This document shows positions 17,876 to 28,600 of a stretch of DNA of 64,000 nt, piece after piece; within the stretch, counting starts at the first letter, position 1, and every line of letters begins with the position of its first letter. Position numbers and translations under genes: made by a program. The DNA is taken from positions 1 through 64,000 of the forward strand of contig NZ_JBMOUD010000008.1 of the NCBI RefSeq assembly GCF_049319665.1, given 5' to 3'. Under the pieces are notes generated by a model that saw nothing but the letters and a program-made list of their open reading frames with translations, was not told where the DNA came from and ran no database searches. Origin of the DNA: JBMOUD01 sp049319665. Its GTDB lineage: Bacteria > Pseudomonadota > Gammaproteobacteria > Enterobacterales > Enterobacteriaceae.

Positions 17876-18257
17876 AGTAAATTATCCATTTTGTTAAAAC
17901 GTAGACGCGATATAAAAGGCAAATAGGTGCACGCAAGATTATAGATAATTTGATAGTGGAACGAGTACATAAAGTGCGTTTATCCACAAACAAATAATGG
18001 ATTTAATTCTATATATTAAAAGAATATCACTCTTTTTAGTGATTTAATTTAAAACAAAATTATGATGTTTAAATTAGCCCTTAATAATTTAACAAAGTGA
18101 TAATGATATTTTAAATTTAGTAAAATATTTATAACGGAGTGAGATAATGAAACACTAAGATCAGATAACCAAAAAATACATCTTTTTGGTTATCTGCTAA
18201 GTTACCATAGGGTGGTAACAAGAAAAGGATCTCAGCCAATAAAAGGTGAGTTTTGTA
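17876..18257. other. AT-rich region upstream of the outer-membrane cassette
   Basis: This 382-bp gap has no gene and is strikingly AT-rich around 17990-18140, which fits the promoter region of the outer-membrane operon and possible binding by H-NS-type silencers. A perfect 14-bp stem (CAGATAACCAAAAA with TTTTTGGTTATCTG, 18162-18196) lies about 60 bp beyond the apt stop and may end apt transcription. A GGAG-preceded ATG-AAA-CAC-TAA at 18147-18158 looks like a truncated gene start. Confidence 0.5.
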
Positions 18258-18824
18258 TCAGTGGCCGCTAAATGCAACCAAGCTATAACACTCAATGCCT
18301 TGAGCAGTTAAGCGCGCTTCACCACCTAACTCTGGCAAATCAATAATGAAAGCAGCGTCCGTGACTTCTCCGCCCAAGCGGCGAATGAGCTTGAGCGTTG
18401 CTTCGATAGTTCCACCAGTCGCCAGCAAGTCATCAATCACCAATACCTTATCACCCGGTTTGATAGCATCCGTATGGATTTCTAGTTTGTCGGTGCCATA
18501 TTCCAGCGTGTACTCTTCGCTCAGGGTTTCACGAGGTAGTTTTCCCGGTTTGCGCACCGGCACAAAACCTACGCCCAACGCTAATGCTACCGGCGCGCCA
18601 AACAGAAAACCGCGGGCTTCGGTACCAACGATTTTAGTCACACCAGCGTCACGATAGCGATCGGCTAACAATTTGATACTTAGTGCGTAAGCTTCTGGAA
18701 TTTCTAGCAAACTGGTGACATCACGGAACAGTATTCCCGCTTTTGGGTAGTCAGGGATAGTTTTAATACTGTCTTTAATTAGCTGAAGCTGCTGTGCTGT
18801 CGCGGTCATAACTGTAGCGCTCAT
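18258..18824 (-). CDS. apt: Adenine phosphoribosyltransferase
   Basis: The enzyme makes AMP from adenine and PRPP in purine salvage. The 188-residue product holds the PRPP-binding loop VLVIDDLLATGGT and the substrate-proximal GTEARGFLFGAP. The start at 18824 is the first in frame; a Met five codons later (MTATAQQL) matches the E. coli start and is equally possible, since neither has a clear ribosome-binding site. In E. coli apt is next to dnaX, but here the 9-kb accessory block lies downstream. Confidence 0.95.
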   Translation of the reverse strand: MSATVMTATAQQLQLIKDSIKTIPDYPKAGILFRDVTSLLEIPEAYALSIKLLADRYRDAGVTKIVGTEARGFLFGAPVALALGVGFVPVRKPGKLPRETLSEEYTLEYGTDKLEIHTDAIKPGDKVLVIDDLLATGGTIEATLKLIRRLGGEVTDAAFIIDLPELGGEARLTAQGIECYSLVAFSGH

Positions 18825-19126
18825 TAGTAAAGTCTGAAAAAATCTGCGATGCCATACTTAACCCCGAGTGACGAAATGTCCCCCGCAATGCCAGATGCTG
18901 ACATACTGTTTTAAGGAAGGTGTGGAGCAATCGAAGACGATTAAGAGGCCCAAATCTATGCAAAGCGACTTTAAAAAGCAACCCGCAGCCGAATATGATC
19001 CTCTTTTTTATTGCCCTAGGTCAACCTGTGTTCAGGATAACAAGGCCTGTAACTAAGGCGAGCCCTTTCATCTTGTATATGCCAATGTTCAAGGTAAGCT
19101 GTGCATTCTGATAATGGAGATGCGCC
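18825..19126. other. Divergent apt-priC intergenic region
   Basis: About 300 bp separate the divergent apt and priC genes. In E. coli ybaN occupies this place, but no reading frame resembling it is present here in any frame. The region should hold the promoters of both genes. No sharp site was recognised. Confidence 0.5.
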
Positions 19127-19663
19127 GTGAGCACACAGAAAACACTACAATTGCTGGAACAGCAGATAGAAAATTTAGCGCAGGAAATTGCGCCTATCGC
19201 CAATACGCCAGCTCAGCAGGCGCGTTTTGATGTTTCTCTTTTTGCGACCAAAGGTTACCGTTTGCGGGACTATTTGGCCGAGGTTCGACAAACCTTCGCC
19301 CAGTTAAAAACTGTAGTAGAAGAAAAGCGTCAGGCGCAGGTCGCTTTCATTGCCGAGCGGATTGTCACACAAATCACCGCACTACAAAGAGAACTGGCCA
19401 CACAATCACTACGTAAAGCAGATAAAGCCCCGGTCAGCCGATCATCCGATAATTACGCACGTTTAGCCGAAACACAGCAGTTCGAGCGCAGGCTGATTGC
19501 TATGATTGAAGATAGAGAGAGTAGCTTAGGCAAATTGACCACTTTCGATGAACAAAAGCAGGTGCAAAAAGAGTTGGCGGCGTTAGAAGGCAGATTAATG
19601 CGTTGCAGACAGGCTTTATCGAAGATTGAACGCTATATTGAGCGGCAGGAAAAAGGTTTTTGA
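19127..19663 (+). CDS. priC: Primosomal replication protein N''
   Basis: PriC helps reload DnaB at stalled replication forks by the PriA-independent route. The 178-residue, mostly helical, basic protein fits the family length (175 in E. coli) and shows RFDVSLFATKGYRLRDYL and a C-terminal RCRQALSKIERYIER. The start is GTG, with GGAGA about six bases upstream. It is followed by rsmS and mscK in conserved order. Confidence 0.88.
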   Translation: MSTQKTLQLLEQQIENLAQEIAPIANTPAQQARFDVSLFATKGYRLRDYLAEVRQTFAQLKTVVEEKRQAQVAFIAERIVTQITALQRELATQSLRKADKAPVSRSSDNYARLAETQQFERRLIAMIEDRESSLGKLTTFDEQKQVQKELAALEGRLMRCRQALSKIERYIERQEKGF

Positions 19664-19769
19664 ATCTTTATCACAAATTTTGAAAACAGCTCCCTGTTCT
19701 TGAACAATCTTATCTATAATAGGTAGCTTAACCTCTCATTATCTTCACACCACATAAAAGCGGGTTTTT

Positions 19770-19946
19770 ATGTCACTGGAAAATGCTTCACCCGAACTCC
19801 AGCTTGCTGTGGATCTGATCTATTTGCTTGAATGCAACGAGATCGCACCCGAAACAGCGCTAGCAGCTCTAGAAATAGTGAAAAAGGATTATCAAGACAA
19901 ACTGAAAAATGCTGAAAGCCCTGCGATGATTAATTATTTGGGCTGA
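19770..19946 (+). CDS. rsmS: Small protein RsmS/YbaM
   Basis: A 58-codon gene found by reading the priC-mscK gap. The product starts MSLENASPELQLAVDLIYLL and keeps the ALEIVKKDY helix, which matches E. coli YbaM (53 residues). In Pectobacterium the homologue RsmS is reported as a pleiotropic regulator; elsewhere its function is unclear. The conserved position after priC supports the call. No classical ribosome-binding site is obvious before the ATG. Confidence 0.85.
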   Translation: MSLENASPELQLAVDLIYLLECNEIAPETALAALEIVKKDYQDKLKNAESPAMINYLG

Positions 19947-20105
19947 CAAAAAATGAAGCGAAAGCAGTTTGTGTCCGCTTAGAGATGTCCAATTAGCTCA
20001 CTCAAAAAATGCTATAAATCTATTCTGCTTATTATATTAGTGCCAAGGGTTGGCTCAATGCAGGGAGTGTGCCCCCTGCATGAAGACTTGGTTATCAATT
20101 AGTTT

Positions 20106-23100
20106 TTAGCCTGCTTGTCCATCTGCTGGCGTCGCTCCGCGTTTCACTTCCTGAATTTCATTACCATCACGACCGTGTAGGTAAACCTCCAACTGATTGA
20201 AGGCAATATTAATGTCGTTTTCACGGCATAATTTATCAATACTGCGATTGAGCTCGTCAACGGTATGGCTGCGGTCACGTAATTCACGCACATAGAGGCG
20301 CAATTCATGATCCAGCGTGCTGGCGCCAAAATTGAGGAAGAATACCGCAGGTGCTGGGTCACTCATTACTCGCGGATTATCATATGCGGCCTGTAACAAC
20401 ACCTCTTTAACCTTATCCAGATCCGAACCATAAGCCACGCCGACCTTGATAAGCACCCGAGTCACCGTATCGGATAACGACCAGTTAATAAGCCGTTCGG
20501 TCACAAAAGCCTTGTTAGGAATGATCACTTCTTTGCGATCAAAGTCGGTGATCGTCGTAGCTCGAATTCTAATTTTACTCACAGAACCAGAGTAACTGCC
20601 GATGGTTACGGTATCGCCGATACGTATTGGTCGTTCAAACAAGATGATTAGGCCCGAAACAAAATTAGCGAATATCTCCTGTAAACCAAATCCCAAACCG
20701 ACGGATAACGCTGCAACCAGCCACTGTAGTTTATCCCATGAAACACCCAGCGACCCGAGAGCCGTTGCCGCACCAACGATAGTGATAAGATACGTCACAA
20801 CGGTAGTAATGGCGTATGAAGCACCCTGCCGAAGCTGCATACGCGACAACACGATGACTTCCAGTAATCCAGGTAAGTTTCGCGTCAGTACATAAGCAAC
20901 AATGACGGAGACAAATGCCATGAGGAAATTCCCCAAGGTGACCGTCTGTTGTATCGCTTTACCCGCAACATTGGCTGAGTAATGCCATAAAGAGATACTG
21001 TCTAGATAGGAAATTACCGTCAGCAAGTCTGACCATATCCAGTAGAAGACACTGGCAAAAATAAAGAACAACACCATGGTGGTGAAACGCAAAGACTGCT
21101 GGTTAATCTGATCGAGTCCCATCGGCGCTTCTTCTATTGCTTCAGAGCCCTCTCCGACCTCTTTAACCACGTTATTTTGTCGTCTTGCCAATGCTCGACG
21201 GTAAGCCAATCGGCGGGCGGCAACGCTCAATCCACGCAATGCTGTTGCATTGACGATATTCCACAAAATAAGCAGGTACAGACTATCTATCCAGCGCCCT
21301 GCAAGACGTAGGGTGGTGTAAAAATATCCAGTAACCATCAACCCAATCAGGAATATCGGCGCAAGAGAAATAATCGTCACGATGAATAAACGAACACTGT
21401 GCATGTTTTTCTCACGCCAGCCTTCGCGCAAAATAGGGAAAAGCAGCACGGTTAGCGTCGCTAACGTTAATAAAATCACCACCTGGCCAATAATATCGTC
21501 CACCAGCCCTAGCGGTGCTTTTTCCCCTCTTACTGACCATAAAATCAGCGGCAACATCGCCAGCGACAGGCGAACAATAGACCGGCGATAGTGGGCACAA
21601 ACGCTAGGAAGGGAACCAAAATGACGCTCGCTCACGCCTCCCGGCGCTAATAAGCGGAAGCAAAACCCCATAACCAGTTGGAATACCGCCAAACGTTGCG
21701 CCAGTGTCCACATGAAGTCACTGATATCAATATTGCATTGCAAAAACCAGTAACCGACACTGAGCGTAATTAATGCCCAAGGTAGTACGCTAATAAAGGC
21801 TAGTAACAGCGCTTTAGGTGTATGGAGCTGAGTATCGCGCTTAAGCTGTCCTACATCCGTAGCCAGTTTATCGATCATGCTGCCCAACGATTTTCTTCGC
21901 CATAACAGCAACAAGACCATCAACAGCATCGGCACTAGCACTGGTAATGAGTGCACAATACCTTGTTTTAATTCTCCTCGTGACGCCGTCAGGCTTAACC
22001 CACTGATTTGGTTTTTAATCTCGCCAGGCATGGACTTAATAAACTCCCAGTCCATGGGTTTGTTACTGCTCACCCAGAAGATTTGTTGCGTCAGAGTACG
22101 ATTCAACACATCGTTAGTACTAAGCAGTTGCTGCTGGTTAATTTGTAAATTAATCGCCAGCGATAATTGATTCCCTAACTGCTTGTTTAACTGATCGAGC
22201 AATTCACGACGCATATCAATAATTTGATCAAGGGCATCGCTGATATCATCATTGATATTTTCTTTGCTGCTGCTCACCAGCCCTTGAATAAAATCATCGC
22301 CTTTAAATAACTCGTCACGCTGCTGATTGATATTGAATTGTTCTAAACGTAAGTCAGCAATACGTGCCGTCATATCGGTCATCAAACTGGCCGTTGGCTG
22401 ATTATTTTGTTGTTGCTGATAAAGAATTCGTGACAACAACAGGCTGCCTTTTAATACGCTAATCTGTTCACGTAAGTCATGTTCAGATTGAGTGGAACGA
22501 TCTAACCAATTTTTTACCGATATATTCTGCTGAACAAGTTTATTACCCTCTTCGGTTGCTGCAATCAGGCGCTGGCTCAGGTCGCGGTTAATATCCAGTT
22601 GTTGTTTGACTAGTGGATCGTTTTGAATATTGCTGGTGTCATCAGGCGTTTGTGCTTCTTTAGCGGTACGCTCGGATAACGTTAAGCGTCTACCATTAAC
22701 GACTTCCTGCAACAACTGCGCCATTTTCTCCAGTTCGCTAATATGCGCGTTGGTATAATCACGCTGTTTTTGCAACATATCTTGCAGCGTACTGTTGGCT
22801 TCAAGATTTTTGCTTTGCAATTCAACTTCGGCAGTCAGTAATGTCTGCTCAGTCATCAGCATATTTTTTTGCGTGCTGCGAAGATCTTGCTGGCCTGGGA
22901 TCATGCCATTAAGTTCATTACGAATTGACTGTAGTTTCAGCGAGTAAGTTGATACGGCGTTCTGCACTCGTTCTGGCTGAGTCTGCAAAGAGATTAACTG
23001 AGAGTTGAATGTCGACAGATCCTCCTGAGAGGATTGCAGGTCGTCCAATGTATCGTTGAGACGATTCTCTAGCTGATGCATGGAAAGCGCAGAAAGCTGC

Positions 23101-23495
23101 GTTTTAGTTACGCTGTCGTCACTGTTACTTTTTAATTGAGAGATCCCGTTCGCTGCTGCTTCTAATTTAGCAGGGGCATCGGCGAGCTGCTCTTTCAGTG
23201 CAGTCTCTTCTTGCTTGACCCACTCTAGCGCATCTAATAGCTCAGTAGTTCGAATTAAATCTTGTTCGGAAAGCTTATCTACCGGCGTCAAACTTTTTTG
23301 CTTATGTAGCGCATCAAGCTGATTTTGTACTTCAGTGCGGGTAGGAAGGTCGTTACTGGCAGCCTGCGCAGTAGGCAGAATCACTATTGCACCGATCAAT
23401 AACGTGGCAAGCAAGGCTGCATTCAGTCGTCCAACGCTTAAAGAGCGGCGGCTAAAGAAAGAAAAGAAAAAGGCGGCTTTAAATCGGCTGAACAT
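20106..23495 (-). CDS. mscK: Mechanosensitive channel MscK (KefA)
   Basis: A large inner-membrane mechanosensitive channel that opens under turgor and is known to depend on potassium. The 1129-residue product has a signal sequence, a long periplasmic helical/coiled-coil region (about 40-480), several membrane helices (about 500-900), and the C-terminal MscS core. In that core GVSWDKLQWLVAALSVGLGF and EIFANFVSGLIILFERPIRIGD form the pore helix and the start of the beta domain. The start MFSRFKAAF is preferred over one 19 codons upstream. It lies between rsmS and acrR as in E. coli. Confidence 0.95.
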   Translation of the reverse strand: MFSRFKAAFFFSFFSRRSLSVGRLNAALLATLLIGAIVILPTAQAASNDLPTRTEVQNQLDALHKQKSLTPVDKLSEQDLIRTTELLDALEWVKQEETALKEQLADAPAKLEAAANGISQLKSNSDDSVTKTQLSALSMHQLENRLNDTLDDLQSSQEDLSTFNSQLISLQTQPERVQNAVSTYSLKLQSIRNELNGMIPGQQDLRSTQKNMLMTEQTLLTAEVELQSKNLEANSTLQDMLQKQRDYTNAHISELEKMAQLLQEVVNGRRLTLSERTAKEAQTPDDTSNIQNDPLVKQQLDINRDLSQRLIAATEEGNKLVQQNISVKNWLDRSTQSEHDLREQISVLKGSLLLSRILYQQQQNNQPTASLMTDMTARIADLRLEQFNINQQRDELFKGDDFIQGLVSSSKENINDDISDALDQIIDMRRELLDQLNKQLGNQLSLAINLQINQQQLLSTNDVLNRTLTQQIFWVSSNKPMDWEFIKSMPGEIKNQISGLSLTASRGELKQGIVHSLPVLVPMLLMVLLLLWRRKSLGSMIDKLATDVGQLKRDTQLHTPKALLLAFISVLPWALITLSVGYWFLQCNIDISDFMWTLAQRLAVFQLVMGFCFRLLAPGGVSERHFGSLPSVCAHYRRSIVRLSLAMLPLILWSVRGEKAPLGLVDDIIGQVVILLTLATLTVLLFPILREGWREKNMHSVRLFIVTIISLAPIFLIGLMVTGYFYTTLRLAGRWIDSLYLLILWNIVNATALRGLSVAARRLAYRRALARRQNNVVKEVGEGSEAIEEAPMGLDQINQQSLRFTTMVLFFIFASVFYWIWSDLLTVISYLDSISLWHYSANVAGKAIQQTVTLGNFLMAFVSVIVAYVLTRNLPGLLEVIVLSRMQLRQGASYAITTVVTYLITIVGAATALGSLGVSWDKLQWLVAALSVGLGFGLQEIFANFVSGLIILFERPIRIGDTVTIGSYSGSVSKIRIRATTITDFDRKEVIIPNKAFVTERLINWSLSDTVTRVLIKVGVAYGSDLDKVKEVLLQAAYDNPRVMSDPAPAVFFLNFGASTLDHELRLYVRELRDRSHTVDELNRSIDKLCRENDINIAFNQLEVYLHGRDGNEIQEVKRGATPADGQAG

Positions 23496-23676
23496 AGTTA
23501 ACTCAACATCCTCACGAAGAGAGAGAATGCTAGCATGAAGACTCATAGACAAAATATAGCATTTGAGCGCGCCAGGCTTGCTATCCCATGTTCAGATAAC
23601 TTATGTTTAAGAACTCTCTATACTTACTTCCACAATAGCGTACAATTTTACTAATTTTTACTCGCTGATATATTTT

Positions 23677-24318
23677 TTATGCGTTACTTTTCAACATACT
23701 TGGACATAATCTTAACATCTCAATATAGGTATCAATGAATTGTTCAGATAACGCTTCCAAGTTAAAGCTAGACGGCATCAACAACCAGTTTTCCATTAAG
23801 CCTGTCATATAAGCTTTCATGATAATGCCAGCTTGGCGAGTGTTAAGATTATTCGGAAGTTGTTTACGAGCCACGCAATTTTGCAAAAGTAACTCAATTT
23901 TGGTATATCCTTCCATGTAGAGCGCCTTCCGGGCTTCATGGATTGAGGTCATCTCCCCAACAAATTCACATTTATGGAATATGATTTCCATCAGAGCCCT
24001 ACGGCGCGGATCGCTAACGGTAACACGTAATAAATAGATAAGTATTTCTCGTAGCATACGCAGTGGATCGTCAGGGTATTTAGTTTGGTATTCAATTTCG
24101 AGTGCATGTATCTGGGATTCGCAATTTTCCCATACATCATTGAATAGCTCGACTTTATTTTTGAAATGCCAGTAAATAGCCCCTCTAGTCACACCAGCTG
24201 CGTTAGCAATATCGGTTAGCGATGTCGCGGAAACGCCGCGGGCAGAAAACTCTGCAATAGCCGCGTCCAAGATGTGCTGTCGAGTTTCCAGTGCTTGAGT
24301 TTTGGTTTTTCGTGCCAT
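23677..24318 (-). CDS. acrR: TetR-family repressor AcrR
   Basis: A local repressor of the acrAB efflux operon that releases DNA when drug-like ligands bind. The 213-residue protein begins MARKTKTQALETRQ and has a TetR helix-turn-helix (TSLTDIANAAGVTRGAIYWHFKNKVELF, residues about 33-60). Eighteen upstream codons run into the operator and are not counted. It is divergent from acrA, with a perfect palindromic operator between them. The variable C-terminal ligand domain is intact. Confidence 0.95.
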   Translation of the reverse strand: MARKTKTQALETRQHILDAAIAEFSARGVSATSLTDIANAAGVTRGAIYWHFKNKVELFNDVWENCESQIHALEIEYQTKYPDDPLRMLREILIYLLRVTVSDPRRRALMEIIFHKCEFVGEMTSIHEARKALYMEGYTKIELLLQNCVARKQLPNNLNTRQAGIIMKAYMTGLMENWLLMPSSFNLEALSEQFIDTYIEMLRLCPSMLKSNA

Positions 24319-24343
24319 AGGGTTATTTTTTAAGGAGTTTAAT

Positions 24344-24369
24344 TTACATACATTCGCGAATGTATGTAA
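24344..24369. promoter_or_regulatory. AcrR operator
   Basis: A perfect 26-bp palindrome lies in the acrR-acrA divergent region; each half reads TTACATACATTCG. The E. coli AcrR operator has the same TACATACATT half-site, so this is the probable AcrR binding site controlling both genes. Confidence 0.85.
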
Positions 24370-24459
24370 CATAGCATGTACATACTAAAAAGGCAGCCAT
24401 GGGTTTTTAAGGTTGTGATCCATTGGATAATTTTGAATATCGGACACTTGAGGTTATTT

Positions 24460-25638
24460 ATGAACAGAAACAGAGGGTTAACGCCTCTGGCAGTCGTTCT
24501 GATGCTATCCGGAACTCTAGCTCTTACAGGATGTGACAATCAGTCATCACAACAAGGTGCCCCTAAAGCGCCTGAAGTTGGTGTGGTAACGCTGAAAACC
24601 CAGCCGCTGAACATTACGACTGAACTTCCTGGTCGAACGTCGGCATTCCGCGTCGCTGAAGTTCGCCCTCAAGTAGGCGGCATCATCCTTAAACGTAATT
24701 ATGTTGAAGGAAGCGATATCAAAGCTGGCGAATCACTTTATCAAATCGATCCTGCAACTTATCAAGCCTCTTTCGACAGTGCGAAAGGCGCTTTAGTCAA
24801 AGCCCAGGCTGCTGCTCAGGTTGCTCGCGTTACTGTTGATCGTTATAAGCCACTGCTTGGTACTAACTACGTCAGTAAACAAGATTACGACACTGCGGCA
24901 TCAACAGCTGCGCAGGCCGATGCCGATGTTGTTGCGGCTAAAGCGGCGGTTGAAACTGCACGTATCAATCTTAACTACACCAAAGTGACCTCGCCTATTA
25001 GTGGCCGCATTGGCAAATCTGCAGTTACCGAAGGTGCTTTGGTATCCGTAGGGCAGACCACTGCGCTCGCGACTGTACAACAGCTTGACCCGATGTATGT
25101 TGATGTTACCCAATCAAGCAATGATTTCCTGCGTCTGAAACAGGAATTGGCTGATGGCAAACTGAAGCAAGAAAACGGCAAAGCTAAAGTCACACTGGTT
25201 CTCGATAACGGTAGCGACTATTCACAGACTGGTACATTGGAATTCTCTGATGTAACCGTCGATGAAACAACAGGCTCTATTACTCTGCGTGCTATCTTCC
25301 CAAATCCTAATGACGCTTTGCTGCCAGGCATGTTTGTACGCGCTCGCCTGTCTGAAGGTGTTGACGAAAATGCTCTGCTGGTTCCACAGCAAGGTATTAC
25401 CCATGACCCATTGGGTAATGCAACAGCCTTAGTTGTCAATGCTGAGAATAAAGTTGAGCTGCGCAATGTCACGGCGTCTCAAGCTATCGGCGACAAATGG
25501 CTTGTTACCTCAGGGCTGAAAGACGGCGACAAAGTGATTGTTACCGGTCTGCAAAAAGTGAAACCGGGAGTCCAGGTGACGGCGCAAGAAGCGGACCAAA
25601 ACGCGCCTGCCGACTCGGCAGCAACGAAGAAGTCTTAA
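24460..25638 (+). CDS. acrA: Efflux RND periplasmic adaptor AcrA
   Basis: A lipid-anchored periplasmic adaptor that links AcrB to the TolC channel. The 392-residue protein has a lipoprotein signal with LALTGC before the processed Cys. It contains the PGRTSAFRVAEVRPQVGG lipoyl/barrel motif, an alpha-hairpin with Ala-rich heptads (about 100-165), and a membrane-proximal C-terminal domain. GAGG seven bases upstream supports the ATG at 24460 rather than the earlier in-frame start. It forms an operon with acrB, 16 bp downstream. Confidence 0.97.
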   Translation: MNRNRGLTPLAVVLMLSGTLALTGCDNQSSQQGAPKAPEVGVVTLKTQPLNITTELPGRTSAFRVAEVRPQVGGIILKRNYVEGSDIKAGESLYQIDPATYQASFDSAKGALVKAQAAAQVARVTVDRYKPLLGTNYVSKQDYDTAASTAAQADADVVAAKAAVETARINLNYTKVTSPISGRIGKSAVTEGALVSVGQTTALATVQQLDPMYVDVTQSSNDFLRLKQELADGKLKQENGKAKVTLVLDNGSDYSQTGTLEFSDVTVDETTGSITLRAIFPNPNDALLPGMFVRARLSEGVDENALLVPQQGITHDPLGNATALVVNAENKVELRNVTASQAIGDKWLVTSGLKDGDKVIVTGLQKVKPGVQVTAQEADQNAPADSAATKKS

Positions 25639-25654
25639 AAGGAGCCGGTAATAC

Positions 25655-28600
25655 ATGGCTAAGTTTTTTATAGATCGCCCCATTTTTGCCTGGGTACTCG
25701 CTATCATCATTATGATGGCGGGTGGACTTGCAATTCTTAACTTGCCAATATCGCAATATCCTTCCGTTGCGCCTCCGGCAATTGAATTGACAGCCAACTA
25801 TCCTGGTGCAGATGCGCAGACTGTGCAGGACTCCGTCACTCAGGTTATCGAACAGAATATGAACGGTATCGATAACCTGATGTACATGTCCTCAACCAGC
25901 GACTCATCTGGTTCTGTTCAGATAACCTTGACGTTTACTACCGGTACTAACGCGGATATCGCGCAAGTTCAGGTACAGAACAAACTGCAATTGGCAACGC
26001 CGCTGCTTCCACAAGAAGTACAGCAGCAGGGGATCAAGGTTCAGAAATCAAGCAGCAGCTTCCTGATGGTAGCGGGCTTTATCTCTGACAGTAACATGAC
26101 TCAGCAAGATATCGCTGACTACGTTGCTTCCAATATCCAGGACCCGATTAGCCGTACTTCAGGCGTTGGTAATGTGCAATTGTTCGGTTCTCAGTACGCA
26201 ATGCGTGTATGGATGGACCCAAACAAACTGAATAACTACCAACTGACCCCAGTTGACGTTATCAATGCCATTCAGGTGCAGAACAACCAGGTTGCCGCAG
26301 GGCAAATTGGTGGTACTCCTCCGGTTCCAGGCCAACAGTTGAATGCGTCAATCATCGCTCAGACACGCTTGAAGTCTGCTGATGAATTTGGCCAAATTCT
26401 GTTAAAAGTAAATCCAGATGGTTCTCAAGTACGTCTGAAAGACGTTTCCAAGATCCAACTGGGTGGCGAAAGCTATGACGTTGTCGCTCGTTATAACAAC
26501 CGTCCTGCTGCCGGTTTGGGTATTCAGTTGGCAACCGGTGCTAACGCACTGCAAACCTCAACAGCGGTGAAAGCTGAGCTCGCTAAATTGCAGCCTTTCT
26601 TCCCTGCTGGTATGAAAGTCGTTTATCCATACGACACCACGCCGTTCGTTAAGATTTCTATTAACGAAGTAGTAAAAACGCTGTTTGAAGCGATTGTCCT
26701 GGTATTCCTGGTCATGTATCTCTTCTTGCAGAACTTCCGCGCTACGCTGATCCCTACGATTGCGGTGCCGGTAGTATTGTTAGGTACTTTTGCTGTTATC
26801 TCTGCCTTTGGTTATTCGATAAATACCCTAACGATGTTCGGGATGGTATTGGCGATCGGCCTACTGGTGGATGACGCCATCGTGGTGGTAGAAAACGTTG
26901 AGCGTGTCATGGCTGAGGAGGGACTCCCTCCGAAAGAAGCCACCAAGCGATCAATGGAGCAAATTCAGGGTGCGTTAGTTGGTATCGCCTTGGTTCTGAG
27001 TGCCGTATTCGTCCCAATGGCATTCTTTGGTGGTTCAACAGGGGTTATTTATCGCCAATTCTCCATCACTATCGTTTCTGCGATGGTGTTGTCAGTTGTT
27101 GTAGCGATGGTTCTGACTCCGGCTCTTTGCGCCACTATGCTTAAACCGATTGCCAAAGGCGATCATGGTAAAACTACCGGCTTCTTCGGTTGGTTTAACA
27201 AGAAGTTCGAGCAAAGTACGCACCACTACACTGATAGTGTTGCCAATATGCTGCGCAGCACTGGCCGCTATTTAGCTATCTATCTAGTCATCGTTGTACT
27301 GATGGCAATTACCTTCATACAGGTCCCTACCTCATTCCTACCGGAAGAGGACCAGGGCGTATTCCTGACCATGGCCCAATTACCAGCGGGTGCAACGCAG
27401 GAACGTACGCAAAAAGTTCTGGATGAAGTCAGTAATTACTATCTGACCAAAGAGAAAGCTAACGTCGAATCGGTATTTACCGTTAACGGCTTTGGCTTCG
27501 CAGGACGTGGACAGAACACCGGTATCGCCTTCGTCAGTCTGAAAGACTGGTCGCAACGTAGCGGTGAAGAAAATAAAGTGCCGGCTATTACCGCTCGTGC
27601 AATGGGCGCGTTTAGCAAAATCAAAGATGCAATGGTGTTTGCCTTCAACTTACCTGCAATTATTGAGTTGGGTACAGCAAGCGGCTTTGACTTTGAGTTG
27701 ATCGATCAGGGTGGCCTTGGCCACGAGAAATTAACTCAAGCTCGTAACCAATTGCTGGGTATGGCAGCACAACATCCAGACCTGCTGATGGCAGTACGTC
27801 CAAATGGCTTGGAAGATACCCCTCAGTTCAGACTGATCATCGACCAAGAAAAAGCACAGGCGTTGGGAGTATCGATTTCCGATATCAATACCACGCTGGG
27901 CTCAGCTTGGGGCGGATCATACGTCAATGACTTTGTTGACCGTGGTCGTGTGAAAAAAGTATACGTTCAAGGTGAATCCAAGTTCCGTATGCTGCCTTCT
28001 GATCTGAACAATTGGTATGTACGCGGTAGTTCAGGCCAAATGGTACCATTCTCATCCTTCTCAACGACTAAGTGGCAATATGGTTCGCCACGTCTGGAAC
28101 GCTACAATGGTCTGCCATCTATGGAGATCCAAGGTATGCCAGTTCCGGGCAGAAGTAGTGGTGATGCGATGGCAATGATGGAATCTTTGGCTGCTAAATT
28201 ACCAGCAGGCATCGGCTACGACTGGACCGGCATGTCTTATCAGGAACGTCTATCTGGTAACCAGGCTCCAGCACTTTACGCCATCTCACTTATCGTGGTG
28301 TTCTTGTGCCTGGCAGCTCTGTATGAAAGCTGGTCGATACCATTCTCAGTAATGTTGGTGGTTCCGCTTGGGGTTATCGGTGCATTGATTGCTACCATTT
28401 CGCGCGGATTAGACAATGACGTTTACTTTATCGTTGGCTTGTTGACGACTGTCGGCCTGTCGGCGAAAAACGCCATACTGATCGTCGAGTTTGCGAAAGA
28501 CCTGATGGATAAAGAAGGTAAAGGCTTGATTGAGTCTACATTAGAAGCGGCACGTATGCGTTTGCGTCCAATTTTGATGACATCTCTGGCATTTATCCTC

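Noticed and set aside
18868..19056. 62-codon frame in the apt-priC gap as a possible ybaN
   Set aside because: The translation shows none of the hydrophobic DUF454 features of YbaN; ybaN is considered absent.
23495..23552. Longer N-terminus for MscK
   Set aside because: The extra 19 residues precede the signal-like MFSRFKAAFF start and have no support from the family.
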